A stretch of DNA of 64,000 nucleotides from an uncultured Eubacteriales bacterium (lineage in GTDB: Bacteria; Bacillota; Clostridia; Peptostreptococcales; Anaerovoracaceae): positions 1 through 64,000 of the forward strand of contig UQNJ01000010.1 in NCBI GenBank assembly GCA_900542295.1, read 5' to 3'. This document shows, piece after piece, positions 7,950-16,495 of this stretch (position 1 is its first letter; every line of letters begins with the position of its first letter). The position numbers and the translations under genes were made by a program. Below the pieces are notes generated by a model that did no database searches, was not told the origin of the DNA, and saw only the letters and a program-made list of their open reading frames with translations.

Positions 7950-8723
7950 ATGGATAAACATTTTGAGAAAATACTTATAATTTTAATGGCGTTGTCTTTT
8001 ATTTCGCTGCCCTTTTTAGATCATTATGCACAGGCATCAGAAAACGGTCTTCTGCCGCCGGGGTCTCCGGCCTTCTTAAACGAATATCCCGGAATAACTC
8101 GGTTTCATATAATAGCCAACAGCGATTCTACAGAAGACCAGGATCTCAAGCTTAAAGTCAGAGATTATGTATTGGAAAAGATTCAGACAGAAATCGCAGA
8201 AGAGTTAGCATTAAATAATTCATCATCACAAAAAGGCACAATTGATAATATAGGAGAAGAACAAATCGTTATTAGACGATATATCGAAAATAATCTCCCT
8301 AAGATTGAAGAGTGGGCCGCCGAAATTATAGCTGACAGCGATATGTGCTGCGATGTTTCCGCTTCATTTGGAGTTCGCCACATTCCTGCAAAATACTACG
8401 GCGAACTTCTTTTTCCGGAAGGTAATTATGAAGCTCTTACAATCACAATAGGAGAAGGTAAAGGTCAGAACTGGTGGTGCGTTGTTCTGCCTCCTCTTTG
8501 TCTTATTGATTCATCTAATGAAGAAACATCGTCAGAATACAATTTTAATGAAAATGAAAATGTGCTCCTCAAATTTAAAACACAAGAACTGATACAGGAA
8601 ATAAACGAAAACAACAACCGTAACGCTTGTTTAAATTTGCTCACCAGCACTCTGTCCCTTATACAGAATACGCCAGATGAAGACTTGACACTTATTTTAA
8701 AAAATCATATACAGCAGAATTGA
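7950..8723 (+). CDS. spoIIR: Stage II sporulation protein R
   Basis: A 257-residue SpoIIR, the forespore-made secreted signal that triggers SpoIIGA to cleave pro-sigma-E in the mother cell. An N-terminal hydrophobic segment (residues 8-25) serves as export signal. The family motif FHIIANSDSTEDQDLKLKVRDYVL is at about residues 51-74, and YGELLFPEGNYEALTITIGEGKGQNWWCVV is the conserved second block. The Shine-Dalgarno AGGAGG is well placed. Its 3' end overlaps the convergent hydrolase gene by 32 bp. Transcription by a forespore sigma factor is expected from the family, but no promoter was identified. Confidence 0.93.
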   Translation: MDKHFEKILIILMALSFISLPFLDHYAQASENGLLPPGSPAFLNEYPGITRFHIIANSDSTEDQDLKLKVRDYVLEKIQTEIAEELALNNSSSQKGTIDNIGEEQIVIRRYIENNLPKIEEWAAEIIADSDMCCDVSASFGVRHIPAKYYGELLFPEGNYEALTITIGEGKGQNWWCVVLPPLCLIDSSNEETSSEYNFNENENVLLKFKTQELIQEINENNNRNACLNLLTSTLSLIQNTPDEDLTLILKNHIQQN

Positions 8724-9357
8724 ATTTTTTAGGTTTTATAATCGGAAGAGCATGTCCTCCACTTATAAATTTAAGCTGTGCATAAGGCAGGCTTTTATAT
8801 ATAAGCCTTGTATGCTCTTCCTTAATCATATCATTAGTACCTGCGACAACCATAACAGGCACTTTTATATTGTAAAGTTCTTCGGGTTTTATATGCGGCT
8901 GGTTTATTATTAAATCAAGAAGGCGTGTTCTTCTGCTATTTGGGCATATTAACCGATGAAATTTATAAGATAATAATCTTATTTCAAACTCTGTTTTCTT
9001 CAGTCCTTCCGGATATATATTTGCTCCGCAGGTTATCATTTTTTCAATACGATCCTGATATTTTAGAGTAAATGTCAGTGCTATATTCCCTCCGTCAGAA
9101 AAGCCCATGATAAACGCCTTGTCTATATTCTTTTCATCCATGAAATTCTTCAAATCTTCTGCAAACTGCTCTATAGTAAACGGCTTTTCTCCCATTGGTG
9201 TTTTTCCGTGACCTCGAGTGTCTATCGCTATCACCTTGTAATATTTTGAAAAAAAGGCAATCTGGTTTTTAAAATGTTTTAGACTTCCGCCATTTCCGTG
9301 AAGCATTATAAGCGGCCTGCCTTCTCCTTTTTCAATATAATTGAGTTTTATATCCAT
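8692..9357 (-). CDS. Alpha/beta hydrolase
   Basis: A 221-residue alpha/beta-hydrolase fold protein. Visible are the oxyanion region MLHGNGGSLKHF, the nucleophile elbow GFSDGG (Ser in G-x-S-x-G), and the late catalytic pair in VAGTNDMI (Asp) and SGGHALPI (His). The substrate is unknown. The strong Shine-Dalgarno AAGGGGGG fixes the start. The promoter region carries TTGACG-16 bp-TATACT and the 12-mer ATACTTGTATAC shared with the citrate synthase promoter. It overlaps the end of spoIIR. Confidence 0.85.
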   Translation of the reverse strand: MDIKLNYIEKGEGRPLIMLHGNGGSLKHFKNQIAFFSKYYKVIAIDTRGHGKTPMGEKPFTIEQFAEDLKNFMDEKNIDKAFIMGFSDGGNIALTFTLKYQDRIEKMITCGANIYPEGLKKTEFEIRLLSYKFHRLICPNSRRTRLLDLIINQPHIKPEELYNIKVPVMVVAGTNDMIKEEHTRLIYKSLPYAQLKFISGGHALPIIKPKKFNSAVYDFLK

Positions 9358-9379
9358 CGCATATCCCCCCTTATATAAA

Positions 9380-9407
9380 AGTATACAAGTATGATAAACT
9401 TCGTCAA
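9380..9407 (-). promoter_or_regulatory. Hydrolase promoter with an ATACTTGTATAC element
   Basis: On the minus strand TTGACG (9402-9407) and TATACT (9380-9385) are 16 bp apart. The 12-mer ATACTTGTATAC (9381-9392, minus strand) overlaps the -10 box. The same 12-mer overlaps the -10 box of the citrate synthase operon promoter. Confidence 0.55.
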
Positions 9408-9429
9408 TACTTTTTATAAGTTTATGCTG

Positions 9430-9773
9430 CTACATTATATTTCTATCCGCCGGAGCTGTCAAATCCGAATAAACAGTGCTGTTCATCTTTATTTCAACAG
9501 AGTTTTCTCCGCCGCTTACTACATATGTATTTACTTTTTCAATATCCGGACTACTTACAATTACTGCTCTATGTTCTTTATCCTTACTCCATGATATAAT
9601 TTCATTGCCTTCGCTGGTGCAACGGATATAAGTCTTCTGAAAGCCTTTTCATCACCATAAAATGCCACCATCTTTTCTATATCAATTGAAAGAGCTTGTT
9701 CTGCGCTCGAGCCAAAGCTCAAAATTTCGATGTTTCTTCTTCTATTAAATCTGAAAATAAAAATTAACCCTTC
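9430..9773 (-). pseudogene. Frameshifted remnant of an unidentified gene
   Basis: No intact ORF is present, but two adjoining minus-strand frames read like real protein. One (about 9637-9773) gives GLIFIFRFNRRRNIEILSFG and continues through IEKMVAFYGDEKAFRR. The other (about 9430-9640) gives RCTSEGNEIISWSKDKEHRA and ends in YSDLTAPADRNIM before a stop. A one-base shift near 9635 would join them. I cannot name the family. The upstream end has no start codon with a ribosome site, so the 5' part is lost too. This explains most of the 590-bp gap before the citrate synthase operon. Confidence 0.5.
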
Positions 9774-9850
9774 GCATTATCTATTTCTTCTTCTACTATA
9801 TATAATTATATAATAACACACATATATTAAAATATTACTCCTTATCACAG

Positions 9851-9888
9851 TTGACAGTATTTTCAAAGAAGAGTATACTTGTATACAG
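9851..9888 (+). promoter_or_regulatory. Promoter and probable GntR operator of the citrate operon
   Basis: A perfect TTGACA (9851-9856) and TATACT (9874-9879) are 17 bp apart. The inverted repeat GTATACTTGTATAC (9873-9886) overlaps the -10 box, and TTGTATACA resembles operators of FadR/FCD-type GntR regulators. The second gene of the operon is such a regulator, so autoregulation is likely. Confidence 0.65.
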
Positions 9889-9953
9889 GCATGGGTGTAT
9901 TTTAAAATCACCATTTAACAATATCAACATCAACCTGGTAAGGAGGTAATAAA

Positions 9954-11336
9954 ATGCTGGAATTTTCCAAAAAAACAAACCTGTTAGAACAATCCATATA
10001 CAGATATAATTTACAAGATATAGAAGAGCCAAATCTTTTCAGAGACATTTTCAACTATGAAGAAGTTCCCAAAATAGCTTTTAACCACAGGCGGGTTCCC
10101 ATGAACATGCCTGAGGATATCTGGATAACAGATACTTCTTTCAGAGACGGTCAGCAATCCATGGCTCCTTATACTGTAAAACAGATTGTTGATTTATATA
10201 AACTGCTGTCACGGCTTAGCGGACCTTACGGTATAATTCGCCAATCAGAATTTTTTATATATACGAAAAAAGATAGGGATGCAATATCCAAATGTATGGA
10301 TACAGGCCTGAAATTCCCGCAGATAACAACATGGATACGAGCAAAAAAAGAAGACTTTCAGTTAGTTAAAGACCTTGAAATAAAAGAAACCGGAATCCTT
10401 GTTTCTTGCAGTGATTATCACATATTCAAAAAAATGAATATGACAAGAAGACAGGCCGCAGATTACTATCTTGAAACAGTTAAAGAAGCTCTTAATGCAG
10501 GTCTTGTTCCGAGATGCCACCTTGAAGATATAACGAGAGCAGATTTCTACGGGTTTGTAGTTCCTTTCGTAAATGAAATAATGGATCTTTCTGAGGAAGC
10601 TAATATTCCTGTAAAAATAAGAATATGCGATACAATGGGATATGGTGTTCCTTATCCTGAGGTAGCTATGCCAAGGAGCGTTGCAGGTCTTGTCTACGGA
10701 CTCCAGCATTATTCGGAGGTACCAAGCGAAATGCTTGAGTGGCACGGCCACAACGACTTTTACAAAGCAGTTGCAAATGCCTCTGCTGCCTGGCTTTACG
10801 GAGCTTCCGCAGTAAACTGTTCAATGCTTGGAATCGGAGAAAGAACAGGAAATGTACCTCTTGAAGCAATGGTATTTGAATATGCTTCATTAAAAGGTTC
10901 ATTAGACGGAATGGACACTACGGCAATCACAGAAATTGCAAGATACTTCAAAGATGAAATGGGCTACGATATACCGCCTATGACTCCTTTCGTAGGAGAA
11001 AACTTCAATATTACCAAAGCCGGCATCCATGCTGACGGCTTGATGAAAGATGAGGAAATATACAATATCTTCAATACCAAAAAACTTCTCAATCGTACTC
11101 CCGGTGTTGCTGTCAGCAAAACATCAGGGCTTGCAGGAATCGCTTACTGGATAAACGAACACTATTCACTTTCCGAAAACAAAATGACTAAAGACACTCC
11201 TCTTGTAATCGAATTAAAAGACTGGGTAGATGAAATGTATGCCGATGGAAGAACCACAAGCCTTTCCAATCAGGAAATGGAAGAGAAAATAGAAGAATTG
11301 ACGAAAGGAGCCCTCTCGAAAAATGATAGACTATAA
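9954..11336 (+). CDS. Re-citrate synthase (homocitrate/isopropylmalate synthase family)
   Basis: A 460-residue enzyme of the DRE-TIM metallolyase family, related to isopropylmalate and homocitrate synthase. Motifs are DTSFRDGQQ (residues 60-68), LEDITRADFYGF, and the metal-binding WHGHND (263-268, with His264 and His266), followed by GIGERTGNVPLEAM. Length, N-terminal extension and lack of the leucine-regulatory domain fit the Re-face citrate synthase characterised in Clostridium kluyveri. The aconitase and isocitrate dehydrogenase genes in the same operon argue for citrate rather than homocitrate as product. It condenses oxaloacetate and acetyl-CoA, feeding 2-oxoglutarate and glutamate synthesis. 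AAGGAGG precedes the ATG. Confidence 0.85.
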   Translation: MLEFSKKTNLLEQSIYRYNLQDIEEPNLFRDIFNYEEVPKIAFNHRRVPMNMPEDIWITDTSFRDGQQSMAPYTVKQIVDLYKLLSRLSGPYGIIRQSEFFIYTKKDRDAISKCMDTGLKFPQITTWIRAKKEDFQLVKDLEIKETGILVSCSDYHIFKKMNMTRRQAADYYLETVKEALNAGLVPRCHLEDITRADFYGFVVPFVNEIMDLSEEANIPVKIRICDTMGYGVPYPEVAMPRSVAGLVYGLQHYSEVPSEMLEWHGHNDFYKAVANASAAWLYGASAVNCSMLGIGERTGNVPLEAMVFEYASLKGSLDGMDTTAITEIARYFKDEMGYDIPPMTPFVGENFNITKAGIHADGLMKDEEIYNIFNTKKLLNRTPGVAVSKTSGLAGIAYWINEHYSLSENKMTKDTPLVIELKDWVDEMYADGRTTSLSNQEMEEKIEELTKGALSKNDRL

Positions 11337-11970
11337 ATCACTTTCTCTGGCAAACCAGGTTTACCAGACTATAGAAAACAACATCCTGAGCGGCGTGTAC
11401 AAAACCGGTGAAATAATAAGCGAATCAAAGCTTTCAGAAGAATTAGGAGTGAGCAGAACACCGGTAAGAGAGGCTATGGCCCGCCTTGAAAATGACAGAT
11501 TGATAGGCATCAGTCCCTCAGGCACAGTAGTTCTGGGAATAACAGACAACGATGTCATGGATATGTTTACGGTCAAAAAATTTCTTGAACCTAAAGTTGC
11601 AAAGATGGCTGCGGCAAACATATCCGAAGAGGAGCTTGCAAAACTAAAAGATATCCTTGATCAGCAGGAGTTTTATGAAGAAAAAAAGAATATAGAAAAA
11701 GTCCGCAATCTTGATACTCAATTTCATGATATAATATATTCTGCTTGCGGCAGCTCTATTTTCCAGTCTATATTGTCTCCTATACATCATAAGCTGATGA
11801 AATATCGCAAAGACTCTCTGACCAATACCGACAGAAGCCATTACTCTATATGCGAACATATGGATATTTACAATGCGTTAAAATCAAGAGACATTGAAAA
11901 AACAGAAGAAATTGTTGCAAAACATATAGATGCAGCTTGCAAAAGTATAAAGAAAGGAACGGCAAAATAA
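11323..11970 (+). CDS. GntR-family regulator (FCD type)
   Basis: A 215-residue regulator. An N-terminal winged helix-turn-helix (YQTIENNILSGVYKTGEIIS through LGVSRTPVREAMARLENDRLI, residues 13-60) is followed by an all-helical FCD effector domain with spaced histidines (DTQFHDIIYSACG, HKLMKYRK, HMDIYNAL, AKHIDAA), which in this family hold a metal or an organic-acid ligand. It overlaps the citrate synthase gene by 14 bp and is followed by aconitase with a 1-base overlap. It probably controls its own operon through the GTATAC repeat at 9873. The ligand is unknown; citrate or a related acid would fit. Confidence 0.88.
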   Translation: MIDYKSLSLANQVYQTIENNILSGVYKTGEIISESKLSEELGVSRTPVREAMARLENDRLIGISPSGTVVLGITDNDVMDMFTVKKFLEPKVAKMAAANISEEELAKLKDILDQQEFYEEKKNIEKVRNLDTQFHDIIYSACGSSIFQSILSPIHHKLMKYRKDSLTNTDRSHYSICEHMDIYNALKSRDIEKTEEIVAKHIDAACKSIKKGTAK

Positions 11971-13901
11971 TGGGTTTAACAATAGCACAAAAAATAATCA
12001 AAGAACACCTCGTAAGCGGAGAAATGATTCCCGGTAAAGAAATTGCTCTTAAGATAGACCAGACTCTTACTCAGGATGCTACCGGCACCATGGCCTATCT
12101 GGAATTTGAAACCATGGGAGTTCCCCGTGTGCGCACAGAGCTTTCTGTGGCATATATAGATCATAACACATTGCAATCAGGTTTCGAAAATGCTGATGAC
12201 CACCGTTTTATACAATCTATGGCAAAAAAACACGGTCTGTATTTTTCAAGACCGGGCAATGGAATCTGCCACCAGGTTCACCTTGAGAGATTCGGCAAGC
12301 CGGGAAAAACTCTGATAGGATCTGACAGTCACACTCCTACAGGCGGAGGCATAGGAATGCTTGCTATGGGAGCCGGAGGCCTCGATGTTGCAGTAGCAAT
12401 GGGAGGCGGCGCATACTACATTACAATGCCTAAAATGTATAAAGTTAACCTTACAGGAAAGCTTCGTGACTTCGTTACCGCAAAAGATGTAAGCCTTGAA
12501 ATATTAAGAATATTATCTGTAAAAGGCGGTGTCGGCGCAATAATAGAATGGGGCGGTGAGGGAGTAAAAACACTTTCCGTTCCTGAAAGAGCAACTATAA
12601 CAAATATGGGAACAGAACTTGGTGCAACAACCTCAATATTCCCTTCAGATGAAACAACAAAAGCTTTCTTGGAAGCCGAGGGCAGACCGGAAGATTATGT
12701 CGAACTGAAAAGCGATGACGATGCAGTATACGATAAAATTATCGATATAAATCTTTCAGAATTAAAGCCTATGATCGCATGTCCTCACAGTCCCGACAAT
12801 GTAGTAGAAGTTTCCAGCCTCAAAGGAACAAAAGTTGACCAGGTCTGCATAGGCTCCTGTACCAACTCTTCACTTTTAGACATGCTTAAAGTTGCTGCAT
12901 TGCTTAAAGGCAAGACAATTCGCCCGGAAGTAAGTCTTTCCATATCCCCGGGTTCAAAGCAGGTTCTTTCAATGCTTGCAGACTGCGGCGCTTTATCAGA
13001 TATTCTCGCAAGCGGAGCAAGAGTTTTGGAATGTGCCTGCGGTCCTTGCATAGGAATGGGATTTTCACCTAATTCAGGCGGCGTATCCCTTAGAACCTTT
13101 AACAGAAACTTTGAAGGCCGTTCAGGCACAGCAGACGGACAAGTATATCTTGTTTCACCTGAAACAGCAGTAGCCGCTGCTCTTACAGGTGAAATAACAG
13201 ATCCTATACTTCTTGGAAAAATGCCGGAAGTAAATATGCCTGAAAAATTCAAGATAGACGACAGTGCTGTTATACCTCCGGCTTCAGCAGAAGAAGCAAA
13301 AGACATTGAAATATTAAGAGGACCAAACATCAAACCTTTCCCTGACAGCAAGCCGCTCGGAGATTCTATCAATGTTCCTCTTGTTCTTAAAGTAGGCGAC
13401 AATATCACTACCGATCACATTATGCCGGCAGGAGCTAAGATATTGCCATACAGATCAAATATACCTCATCTGTCTCAGTACTGCTTCGGAGTATGTGATA
13501 AAACATTCCCGGAAAGAGCCAAGGCAGCAGGAGAAAGTATAATAGTAGGCGGAAACAACTACGGACAAGGCTCTTCGAGAGAGCATGCGGCTCTGGTTCC
13601 TCTCTATCTTGGTGTCAGGGCTGTCATTACGAAAAGCTTTGCAAGAATACATGCAGCAAATCTTATAAATGCCGGAATTGTTCCTCTTACTTTTGAAAAT
13701 CCGGATGATTATGATAAGCTTAATCAAAATGACAACTTATCCATAGACAATATATACGTAGGTCTTGACAGCGGCAGACTAATATTAAAGAATACCGACT
13801 CAGGCTTGGAAATTCCATTGGTTTGCAGCTTTACAGAAAGACAAAAGGCAATACTTAAGGCCGGCGGTCTCTTAAAATATGTAGGCATGGGAAATATGTA
13901 A
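11970..13901 (+). CDS. acnA: Aconitate hydratase
   Basis: A 643-residue aconitase that interconverts citrate and isocitrate through a [4Fe-4S] cluster. Cluster ligands are Cys297 (in IGSCTNSS) and Cys357 and Cys360 (in CACGPCIGMG). The C-terminal swivel domain with NNYGQGSSREHAALVPLYLG is in the normal order, as in the mitochondrial-type enzymes of about 640 residues. The ATG at 11970 overlaps the regulator's stop (TAATG) and has AAAGGAACGG upstream; an earlier in-frame ATG at 11937 lies inside the regulator gene and has no ribosome site. Confidence 0.93.
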   Translation: MGLTIAQKIIKEHLVSGEMIPGKEIALKIDQTLTQDATGTMAYLEFETMGVPRVRTELSVAYIDHNTLQSGFENADDHRFIQSMAKKHGLYFSRPGNGICHQVHLERFGKPGKTLIGSDSHTPTGGGIGMLAMGAGGLDVAVAMGGGAYYITMPKMYKVNLTGKLRDFVTAKDVSLEILRILSVKGGVGAIIEWGGEGVKTLSVPERATITNMGTELGATTSIFPSDETTKAFLEAEGRPEDYVELKSDDDAVYDKIIDINLSELKPMIACPHSPDNVVEVSSLKGTKVDQVCIGSCTNSSLLDMLKVAALLKGKTIRPEVSLSISPGSKQVLSMLADCGALSDILASGARVLECACGPCIGMGFSPNSGGVSLRTFNRNFEGRSGTADGQVYLVSPETAVAAALTGEITDPILLGKMPEVNMPEKFKIDDSAVIPPASAEEAKDIEILRGPNIKPFPDSKPLGDSINVPLVLKVGDNITTDHIMPAGAKILPYRSNIPHLSQYCFGVCDKTFPERAKAAGESIIVGGNNYGQGSSREHAALVPLYLGVRAVITKSFARIHAANLINAGIVPLTFENPDDYDKLNQNDNLSIDNIYVGLDSGRLILKNTDSGLEIPLVCSFTERQKAILKAGGLLKYVGMGNM

Positions 13902-13914
13902 GGAGGTAACTGAC

Positions 13915-15054
13915 TTGGAAAATTATATAAAAAATGCTGTTAATCAGTTTGAAAAGTTACTGACGGAACAGCTTGAAAGAGCTGAAAGAATGTCAAACGC
14001 ACAGCCTGCCAAGGATTTTAAATCACTGAATAAAATAAAAGTGGGACTGTGCGGCGGAGATGGTATCGGCCCTATCATCATGAAAGAAGCCCGCCGTCTG
14101 TTAAACTCGCTGCTGTCAGAAGAACTTGCATCAGGCAGAATAGAACTCTGTGAGATAGACGGCCTGACTATAGAAAACAGATTAGAAAAAGGACAGCCTG
14201 TTCCTGACGATGTTCTTGCTAAAATAAAGTCCTGCGACGTCATTCTAAAAGGTCCTACCACAACACCTAAGGGTGGCAAAATGGAAAGTGCAAATGTTAC
14301 TTTGCGCCGTGAGCTTGACCTTTATGCCAATGTCCGCCCTGTATCTGTTCCTGAAGAGGGTATAGACTGGATGTTCTACCGTGAAAATACAGAGGGAGAA
14401 TATACTCTTGGCAGCAAAGGCATAGAAATCCCTGATATACTGTCAATGGACTTTAAGGTAACAACTGACTGCGGAACTAAAAGAATCGCACGAGCTGCAT
14501 TTGAATATGCCAAAAACAACGGCAAAACCAATGTTGCCATAGTAACAAAGGCAAATATAATGAAGAAAACCGATGGAAAATTTTCTAAAATCTGCAACGA
14601 AATCGCCGCAGAGTACCCGGGTATCACTGCAGAAGATTGGTACATAGACATTATGACTGCGAACCTGGTGAATAAATCCATAAGAAATAAATTTCAGGTA
14701 TTTGTTCTTCCCAATCTGTACGGCGATATCATAACTGATGAAGCCGCAGAAATTCAGGGTGGAGTCGGTACTGCCGGAAGCGCAAACATAGGAGATAACT
14801 ATGCCATGTTTGAAGCTATCCACGGAAGTGCCCCCCGAATGATTGAAGAGGGCCTCGGCGACTATGCCAACCCATCCAGTATATTTAAGGCAACAGAAAT
14901 GATGCTAAGACATATAGGTCTCTCAGAGGCTGCCGACAAACTTAAATCAGCTCTCAACATATGCTGCGATACTGAAAAAACAGTTGTTGTCACAGGGCTG
15001 AAAGACGGTGCAACCTGCAAAGAATTTGCCGACTATGTAATAAGCAAGCTATAA
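13915..15054 (+). CDS. icd: Isocitrate dehydrogenase (isocitrate/isopropylmalate dehydrogenase family)
   Basis: A 379-residue beta-decarboxylating dehydrogenase producing 2-oxoglutarate. Family motifs are GGDGIGPIIM, the substrate-binding block SANVTLRRELDLYANVRP, FYRENTEGEY, NLYGDIITDEAAEIQGG and IHGSAP. About 45 extra residues precede the fold. Isopropylmalate dehydrogenase is excluded mainly by operon context. Whether NAD or NADP is used cannot be decided here. Translation starts with TTG, placed 6 bases after AAGGAGGTAAC. It is the last gene of the citrate operon and is followed by a terminator. Confidence 0.88.
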   Translation: MENYIKNAVNQFEKLLTEQLERAERMSNAQPAKDFKSLNKIKVGLCGGDGIGPIIMKEARRLLNSLLSEELASGRIELCEIDGLTIENRLEKGQPVPDDVLAKIKSCDVILKGPTTTPKGGKMESANVTLRRELDLYANVRPVSVPEEGIDWMFYRENTEGEYTLGSKGIEIPDILSMDFKVTTDCGTKRIARAAFEYAKNNGKTNVAIVTKANIMKKTDGKFSKICNEIAAEYPGITAEDWYIDIMTANLVNKSIRNKFQVFVLPNLYGDIITDEAAEIQGGVGTAGSANIGDNYAMFEAIHGSAPRMIEEGLGDYANPSSIFKATEMMLRHIGLSEAADKLKSALNICCDTEKTVVVTGLKDGATCKEFADYVISKL

Positions 15055-15109
15055 GAATATTAAGCCAGTGACTGTTAAAAACATTCCGGCTATTCTTGTG
15101 TTCTATAAT

Positions 15110-15156
15110 AAATGTTGAGGTGGCTGAAAATAATTTCAGTTATCTCAACATTTTTT
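15110..15156 (+). terminator. Terminator of the citrate operon
   Basis: The outer stem AAATGTTGAG / CTCAACATTT and an inner stem-forming stretch (GGCTGAAAATAATTTCAGTT) are followed by TTTT. Confidence 0.75.
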
Positions 15157-15159
15157 CAT

Positions 15160-15545
15160 AAAAGGAATTGAACATACAAAATCTCTGATAATGGAATTTT
15201 GACTGTTTCTTAATAAAATGTTATTTGACTGATTATAGATACCTGCAGCTTATTGCCGTAAAACCATGTTGTTGGCAGCATTTTCATATTTCCTTCTTAT
15301 TTTCTACATATTTTTTATAGCTTTACTCCCCCAAGTTTACACACAAATAGTCGATAATATATTCAAAGAGGTCATCAGCCACCTTGATGCATACAGTCCT
15401 CCAACACACTTTTCAGAAAACAAACAATGTATGCACCTATAGGCGAATGGAGAGGTCTCTCTCCTACAGCGGCTACACCACACCGTTATTTCCTCTCCTG
15501 CTGAGCGACCCTTGTTTTAAATTTCTCAAATACAAAAGCATTTCT
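15160..15545 (-). other. Non-coding stretch with a possible decayed zinc-ribbon gene
   Basis: There is no intact gene here. On the minus strand one frame reads a short zinc-ribbon-like stretch (WCSRCRRETSPFAYRCIHC, about 15400-15480, with two C-x2-C pairs). A neighbouring frame then gives RTVCIKVADDLFEYIIDY and ends in CVNLGE before a stop. This looks like the end of a decayed gene, perhaps a transposase, but is too short to assign. On the plus strand a GGAGAG/CTCTCC hairpin lies near 15450. Confidence 0.3.
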
Positions 15546-15550
15546 AAAAC

Positions 15551-15579
15551 TTGTTATATCAGCCTTATCGTAGTATAAT
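15551..15579 (+). promoter_or_regulatory. metF promoter
   Basis: TTGTTA and a perfect TATAAT are 17 bp apart, 35 bp before the metF start. The short leader leaves no space for a SAM or cobalamin riboswitch. Confidence 0.65.
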
Positions 15580-15613
15580 TTATTGATAATATTTTTAAAG
15601 GAAATAAGATACT

Positions 15614-16495
15614 ATGAAACTGATACAATTACTTAAACAAGATACCCTGTCACTTTCTTTTGAAGTATTCCCACCAAAAGCAGATTCTTCCTTTGATAGC
15701 GTAAAAGCAGCAACAGAAGAAATCGCAAAACTTAAACCGGCTTTTATGAGCGTCACTTACGGAGCAGGGGGCGGAACGAGCAAATATACATTGGATATAG
15801 CAAAAAATATAAAGGATTTATACGGTGTGTCAACTCTGGCTCACCTTACTTGTGTTTCATCAACACATGAAACTGTAAAACAGAAAATAAACGAAATCAA
15901 AAAAGCAGGTATTAAGAATGTAATGGCTCTTAGAGGCGATATCCCCGAAGGAACCGACTTAACCCATCGTGACAAATGGCATTATCATCATGCTATAGAC
16001 CTTATAAGAGAGCTAAAGGAAAGTGATGCCGACTTTTGCATAGGTGGAGCATGCTACCCGGAAATCCATCCCGAAAGTGCAAACCAGAAAGAAGATATAG
16101 AATATCTAAAAGAAAAAGTAGATGCAGGCTGTGAATTCTTGACAACCCAGATGTTCTTTGATAATAATCTTCTCTATAACTTCATGTACAAAATAAGAGA
16201 AGCCGGTATAACAGTGCCTATTATTGCCGGAATAATGCCTATAACCAACGCAAAACAAGTAGAAAGAGCCATTAAACTATCCGGCTCCCATATGCCGCAA
16301 CGTTTTAAAAGCATCGTCGATAAATTCGGTTCAGATCCTGCCGCAATGAAACAGGCAGGCATAGCATATGCTACAGATCAGATTATAGACCTGTTTGCCA
16401 ACAATATTACAAATGTACATGTATATTCAATGAACAAGCCAGATGTAGCCATGAAAATTCAATCCAATCTTTCTGATATATTGGGAAAAGAATGA
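15614..16495 (+). CDS. metF: Methylenetetrahydrofolate reductase
   Basis: A 293-residue MetF, a flavin TIM-barrel enzyme that reduces 5,10-methylene-THF to 5-methyl-THF for methionine synthesis. Motifs are LSFEVFPPK (residues 13-21), SVTYGAGGG, ALRGD, and the folate/FAD region GGACYPEIHPES with the following LKEKVDAGCEFLTTQMFFDN. It starts the methionine operon and overlaps the next gene by four bases (ATGA), so the three methionine genes are translationally coupled. Confidence 0.95.
   Translation: MKLIQLLKQDTLSLSFEVFPPKADSSFDSVKAATEEIAKLKPAFMSVTYGAGGGTSKYTLDIAKNIKDLYGVSTLAHLTCVSSTHETVKQKINEIKKAGIKNVMALRGDIPEGTDLTHRDKWHYHHAIDLIRELKESDADFCIGGACYPEIHPESANQKEDIEYLKEKVDAGCEFLTTQMFFDNNLLYNFMYKIREAGITVPIIAGIMPITNAKQVERAIKLSGSHMPQRFKSIVDKFGSDPAAMKQAGIAYATDQIIDLFANNITNVHVYSMNKPDVAMKIQSNLSDILGKE

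Noticed and set aside
9391..9594. A 67-codon plus-strand ORF
   Set aside because: No ribosome site; the opposite strand reads as the better supported decayed gene.
12785..13408. A 207-codon open frame on the minus strand
   Set aside because: Shadow of aconitase; no ribosome site and serine-rich translation.
15384..15578. A 64-codon plus-strand ORF before metF
   Set aside because: No ribosome site, and it runs across the metF promoter.
15160..15613. SAM or cobalamin riboswitch upstream of metF
   Set aside because: No conserved core of either class was seen, and the promoter lies only 35 bp before metF.
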